Below are positions 22,719 through 22,796 of a DNA stretch of 22,796 bases, one piece after another. Source of the DNA: Caryophanales bacterium UBA1744 (GTDB lineage: Bacteria > Bacillota_I > Bacilli_A > RFN20 > CAG-826). How positions within the stretch are numbered: position 1 is the stretch's first letter; every line of letters starts with the position of its first letter. The translations under genes were made by a program, and so were the position numbers. The notes below the pieces were generated by a model that had not been told where the DNA came from, searched no databases, and saw nothing but the letters and a program-made list of their open reading frames with translations. The DNA is taken from NCBI GenBank assembly GCA_002314915.1, contig DCHU01000046.1:3202-25997 (forward strand), written 5' to 3'.

Positions 22719-22764
22719 AGCACGCGAAATTCGGGTAGTTCCGAACACAGAGCTGTGGCGTGCT
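22719..22764 (+). other. Structured rRNA leader (three-way-junction fold)
   Basis: AGCACGC (22719-22725) pairs with GCGTGCT (22758-22764). Inside it, TTCGG/CCGAA (22730-22734/22741-22745) and CACA/TGTG (22746-22749/22754-22757) form two hairpins. The fold starts at the predicted P2 start site and precedes boxA. It could aid antitermination or early rRNA processing. Confidence 0.5.
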
Positions 22765-22767
22765 AAC

Positions 22768-22796
22768 TGATCTTTGAAAACTAAACAGATGTACAA
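22768..22796 (+). promoter_or_regulatory. boxA-like antitermination element before 16S rRNA
   Basis: TGATCTTTGAAAACTAAACA (22768-22787) closely resembles the Firmicutes rRNA leader boxA region (CTTTGAAAACTGAACA type), where NusB/S10 assemble to allow read-through. The 16S gene itself is not in the window but should begin shortly after it. Confidence 0.8.

Noticed and set aside
22739..22756. Similarity of TTCCGAACACAGAGCTGT to helix III/loop B of 5S rRNA
   Set aside because: The match covers only about 12-15 bases, the rest of 5S is absent, and the segment folds as part of a local leader structure.
22572..22796. Open frame on the - strand at the end of the window
   Set aside because: It runs against tandem promoters, a structured leader and boxA, has no ribosome site, and is better explained as non-coding rRNA leader.

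Overview
This window looks like a chromosomal segment from a Gram-positive, fermentative anaerobe of the Bacilli/Erysipelotrichia/RF39-like part of the Firmicutes. The evidence is strong Shine-Dalgarno sites (AAGGAGG type), compact collinear genes, pyruvate:ferredoxin oxidoreductase in place of pyruvate dehydrogenase, an lgt-phosphatase-whiA block resembling Bacillus synteny, and an rRNA leader with a Firmicutes-type boxA. TGG encodes Trp and TGA is used as a stop, so this is the standard code and not Mycoplasma code 4. The exact taxon is an inference. All genes are on the + strand except one regulator.

Layout. 1-75 is the tail of an upstream gene, followed by tRNA-Lys(CTT) with its own promoter and terminator. 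369-2840 is a large modular surface lipoprotein built mostly from OB-fold-like repeats. 3010-6579 is pyruvate:ferredoxin oxidoreductase, monocistronic between a clear promoter and a terminator. 6669-9868 is a tight four-gene operon: XRE regulator, EamA permease, ECF-type sigma factor and a membrane-anchored serpin whose short cytoplasmic tail sits where an anti-sigma factor would be expected. 9973-16535 is a housekeeping run: uvrA, an unusually long lgt, a HAD phosphatase, whiA and a small XRE regulator. 16630-17715 is gap. 17768-19497 is an AT-rich accessory islet (XRE repressor on -, deaminase-fold toxin-like protein and putative immunity protein on +) lying between gap and the pgk-tpiA-Bax-inhibitor operon (19586-22338). 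The window ends in a long non-coding region holding about 90 bp of nearly continuous alternating purine/pyrimidine DNA, tandem strong promoters and the leader of an rRNA operon whose 16S gene should begin just beyond the end.

How the genes work together. gap, pgk and tpiA carry the middle of glycolysis, and pyruvate:ferredoxin oxidoreductase takes pyruvate to acetyl-CoA with reduced ferredoxin. lgt lipidates prolipoproteins such as the 369-2840 product. The two most interesting units are the sigma-serpin pair, which could be an extracellular protease sensor coupled to transcription, and the regulator/deaminase/immunity islet, whose toxin-like gene has a leader hairpin that buries its ribosome-binding site.
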